DNA of 64,000 nucleotides. Source: Actinobacteria bacterium HGW-Actinobacteria-4 (GTDB taxonomy: Bacteria > Actinomycetota > Actinomycetes > Actinomycetales > Demequinaceae). Of this stretch, positions 62,466-64,000 are shown in pieces; within the stretch, counting starts at the first letter, position 1, and every line of letters starts with the position of its first letter. A program made the position numbers and the translations under genes. Below the pieces are notes generated by a model. The model did no database searches and was not told where the DNA came from. It saw only the letters and a program-made list of their open reading frames with translations. Location of the stretch: assembly GCA_002841315.1 (NCBI GenBank), contig PHEW01000006.1, positions 1 through 64,000 of the forward strand, in the 5' to 3' direction.

Positions 62466-63383
62466 ATGAGCACGCCAGTCATCGCGATCGTGGGCGCCAC
62501 TGCCACAGGGAAGTCGGCGGTGAGTCTCGCCCTCGCCAAACACCTGGGTGGCGAAGTCATCAACGCCGACTCCATGCAGTTCTACCGGGGCATGGACATC
62601 GGCACGGCGAAGCTGTCGCTGCCCGAACGGGAAGGGATTGTCCACCACCAGCTCGACACGCTCGACGTGACCCAGGACGCCTCTGTTGCGCACTTCCAGG
62701 AGGCGGCGCGCACGGACATTGACGACATTCACGACCGGGGCTTGAGAGCAATCATGGTGGGCGGCTCCGGGCTCTATGTGCGCGCAGTGCTCGACCACTT
62801 CGACTTCCCAGGCACCGACCCTGACGTCCGTGCTCGCCTCGAGGCTCGCGCGGACGCCGAAGGCCCCGGGCTGCTCTATCAGGAGTTGGTCTCCAAAGAT
62901 CCCGCCGCCGCAGCCAAGATGCAGCCTCAGAATGCCAAGCGCATTGTGCGTGCGCTGGAGGTGATCGAACTCACCGGCCAGGCTTTCAGTTCCTCCCTGC
63001 CCGTCCGCGAGTACTCACGCCCTGCCGTGCAGGTGGGTCTGAGGTTGCCGTACGAGACTCTGGATACGCGTATCAACCACCGCGTTGCCGACATGTGGGA
63101 GCGAGGGCTTGTGGACGAGGTGCGGCACCTCGAGGCCGAGGGATTGCGGGAAGGTGTGACGGCACGCCGCGCCGTGGGTTATGCCGAGACGCTTCGCCAC
63201 CTTGACGGAGAACTCGATGCCGCCCAGACGCAAGACCTCATCGCCCAGCACACGCGCCGGCTCGCACGCCGCCAGCACCGCTGGTTTGGGCCCGACGAAC
63301 GTGTCCGCTGGATTGACGCACCGCATGACGCAGACGACGTGGCGAGGGCAGCCCGCGATGCACTCGCTACCCTGGACTCATGA
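62466..63383 (+). CDS. miaA: tRNA dimethylallyltransferase MiaA
   Basis: 305-aa enzyme adding a dimethylallyl group to A37 of tRNAs, the step before MiaB. The P-loop GATATGKSAVS, INADSMQFYRGMDIGTAKLS, MVGGSGLYVRAVLD and the C-terminal GVTARRAVGYAETLRHLDG...HTRRLARRQHRWF are family features. ATG 62466 lies 10 bp after miaB, without a strong Shine-Dalgarno. The frame upstream to 62229 lies inside miaB. TGA overlaps the dapF start (ATGA). Confidence 0.96.
   Translation: MSTPVIAIVGATATGKSAVSLALAKHLGGEVINADSMQFYRGMDIGTAKLSLPEREGIVHHQLDTLDVTQDASVAHFQEAARTDIDDIHDRGLRAIMVGGSGLYVRAVLDHFDFPGTDPDVRARLEARADAEGPGLLYQELVSKDPAAAAKMQPQNAKRIVRALEVIELTGQAFSSSLPVREYSRPAVQVGLRLPYETLDTRINHRVADMWERGLVDEVRHLEAEGLREGVTARRAVGYAETLRHLDGELDAAQTQDLIAQHTRRLARRQHRWFGPDERVRWIDAPHDADDVARAARDALATLDS
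63368..63373 (+). promoter_or_regulatory. -10 box TACCCT, leaderless promoter of dapF inside miaA
   Basis: TACCCT ends 6 nt before ATG 63380 and lies in the last codons of miaA, so dapF may have both operon and own transcripts. Confidence 0.35.
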
Positions 63384-64000
63384 TGCAGCTTTCCGCCACC
63401 AAGGGCCACGGCACCGAGAACGACTTTGTGCTGGTCTTTGACGAGCAGGGGACCACGTCACTCAAACCCGCGCTGGTCCGGTATCTGTGTGATCGGCGCG
63501 CGGGAATCGGCGCCGACGGCGTGATCAGGGCGGTCCGCGCCGCACACGTACCCGAAGGTGCAGGGTTTGACGCCACCGCGTGGTTCATGGATTACTACAA
63601 TGCCGACGGCAGCACCTCCGAGATGTGTGGCAACGGCGCGCGCGTCTTTGCCGCCTTCCTCGAGCGCGAGGCCGGCGTTGACCTTTCCGAGGGCCTGGTG
63701 ATCGGTACCCGCGGGGGCGCACGCACTCTCAGGTCGCTGGGCGACGGTGACTACGCGGTGGGGATGGGCCCATGGTCTATCGCGGCCACGGAGGCTGGGT
63801 ACGACGCCGAGGTCACCGTGCCAGGACTTGACCAAGCGCGCCCCGGGCTCAGTGTTGACGTGGGCAACCCGCACACCGTGGTCGCGGTGGTCGACCACGG
63901 CGAGCTCGATGGCGCCGATCTATCCCGGCCACCCCTGGTCAACCCGCCGCCTCCGCACGGGACCAATGTGGAGCTCGTGGTGCCGATCGGAGAGACCACA
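63380..64000 (+). CDS. dapF: Diaminopimelate epimerase, 3' end outside window
   Basis: The first 207 codons are present. DapF converts LL- to meso-diaminopimelate. Visible motifs are SATKGHGTENDFVLV, RRAGIGADGVIRA, WFMDYYNADGSTSEMCGNGARVF with the first catalytic Cys83, and VDVGNPHTVVAV. The second catalytic Cys (in the usual GCGTG region) lies outside the window. Two ATGs (63380, 63383) are possible; 63380 overlaps the miaA stop and fits the -10 box. Confidence 0.95.
   Translation, partial: MMQLSATKGHGTENDFVLVFDEQGTTSLKPALVRYLCDRRAGIGADGVIRAVRAAHVPEGAGFDATAWFMDYYNADGSTSEMCGNGARVFAAFLEREAGVDLSEGLVIGTRGGARTLRSLGDGDYAVGMGPWSIAATEAGYDAEVTVPGLDQARPGLSVDVGNPHTVVAVVDHGELDGADLSRPPLVNPPPPHGTNVELVVPIGETT

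Noticed and set aside
1-64000. CRISPR arrays, tRNA or rRNA genes, insertion sequences, prophage
   Set aside because: No regularly spaced repeats, no cloverleaf-like T-loop sequences outside genes, no transposase or integrase and no phage structural genes were found.

Overview
The window is a 64-kb piece of a high-GC chromosome from an actinobacterium, most likely in the order Micrococcales. Supporting signs are strong GC3 bias, an IF2 with a Gly/Pro/Arg-rich N-terminal extension, a DUF222 (13E12-type) HNH protein, ThyX instead of ThyA, ClgR and DUF3046 between cinA and recA, a LexA box of the TCGAAC-N4-GTTCG type before recA, and many start codons that sit 6-8 nt behind a TAnnnT box. The genus cannot be fixed by eye. 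Most of the window is a conserved housekeeping backbone, interrupted by four accessory blocks. No tRNA, rRNA, CRISPR array, transposase or prophage gene was seen, and no stretch longer than 300 bases lacks a gene.

Layout. 1-693: 5' part of a DUF222/HNH gene running off the left edge. 830-10820: proS, a convergent DUF4439 lipoprotein, then the translation operon rimP-nusA-ylxR-infB-rbfA-truB-ribF. 10860-14186: a four-gene polar amino-acid (glutamate-type) ABC importer with a strong hairpin between the binding-protein and permease genes. 14326-15289: rpsO, with its terminator buried inside a convergent alpha/beta-hydrolase gene. 15444-24219: an accessory operon (GntR/FCD regulator, BMP-type ABC importer, an isochorismatase-fold pseudoenzyme, biuret amidohydrolase and allophanate hydrolase), followed by an AraC-type regulator and a DUF1761 membrane protein. 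25729-27936: pnp with a textbook terminator. 28122-36797: a ROK-regulated sugar-uptake operon (binding protein, two CUT1 permeases, cytoplasmic GH5 and GH3 enzymes), converging on a serine hydrolase. 38222-40803: M16 peptidase, dapB and a small membrane protein. 40822-45598: a variable segment with two GNAT genes, azlCD and two paralogous genes of a family I do not recognise. 45667-64000: thyX, GH20 hexosaminidase, dapA, rnj, a 57-aa DUF1508 protein, ftsK, a PAS-GGDEF-EAL protein, pgsA, cinA, clgR, DUF3046, recA-recX-rny-miaB-miaA, and the start of dapF.

How the genes fit together. The biuret block predicts uptake of a small urea-like compound, cleavage of biuret to allophanate and ammonia, and cleavage of allophanate to ammonia and CO2. 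It is therefore a nitrogen-scavenging module. The sugar block predicts uptake of beta-linked oligosaccharides and their cleavage inside the cell. dapA, dapB and dapF give three steps of the diaminopimelate/lysine pathway. PNPase, RNase J and RNase Y are all encoded here and probably form much of the mRNA decay machinery.

The observations most worth follow-up are: (i) the pseudoenzyme, which has lost all four recognisable catalytic positions and is translationally coupled to intact biuH; (ii) the unknown paralog pair with conserved leaders and TTG starts; (iii) two mutually exclusive hairpins in the infB leader, one of which hides the Shine-Dalgarno; (iv) widespread leaderless promoters; (v) an apparently over-represented GCCGATGC octamer.
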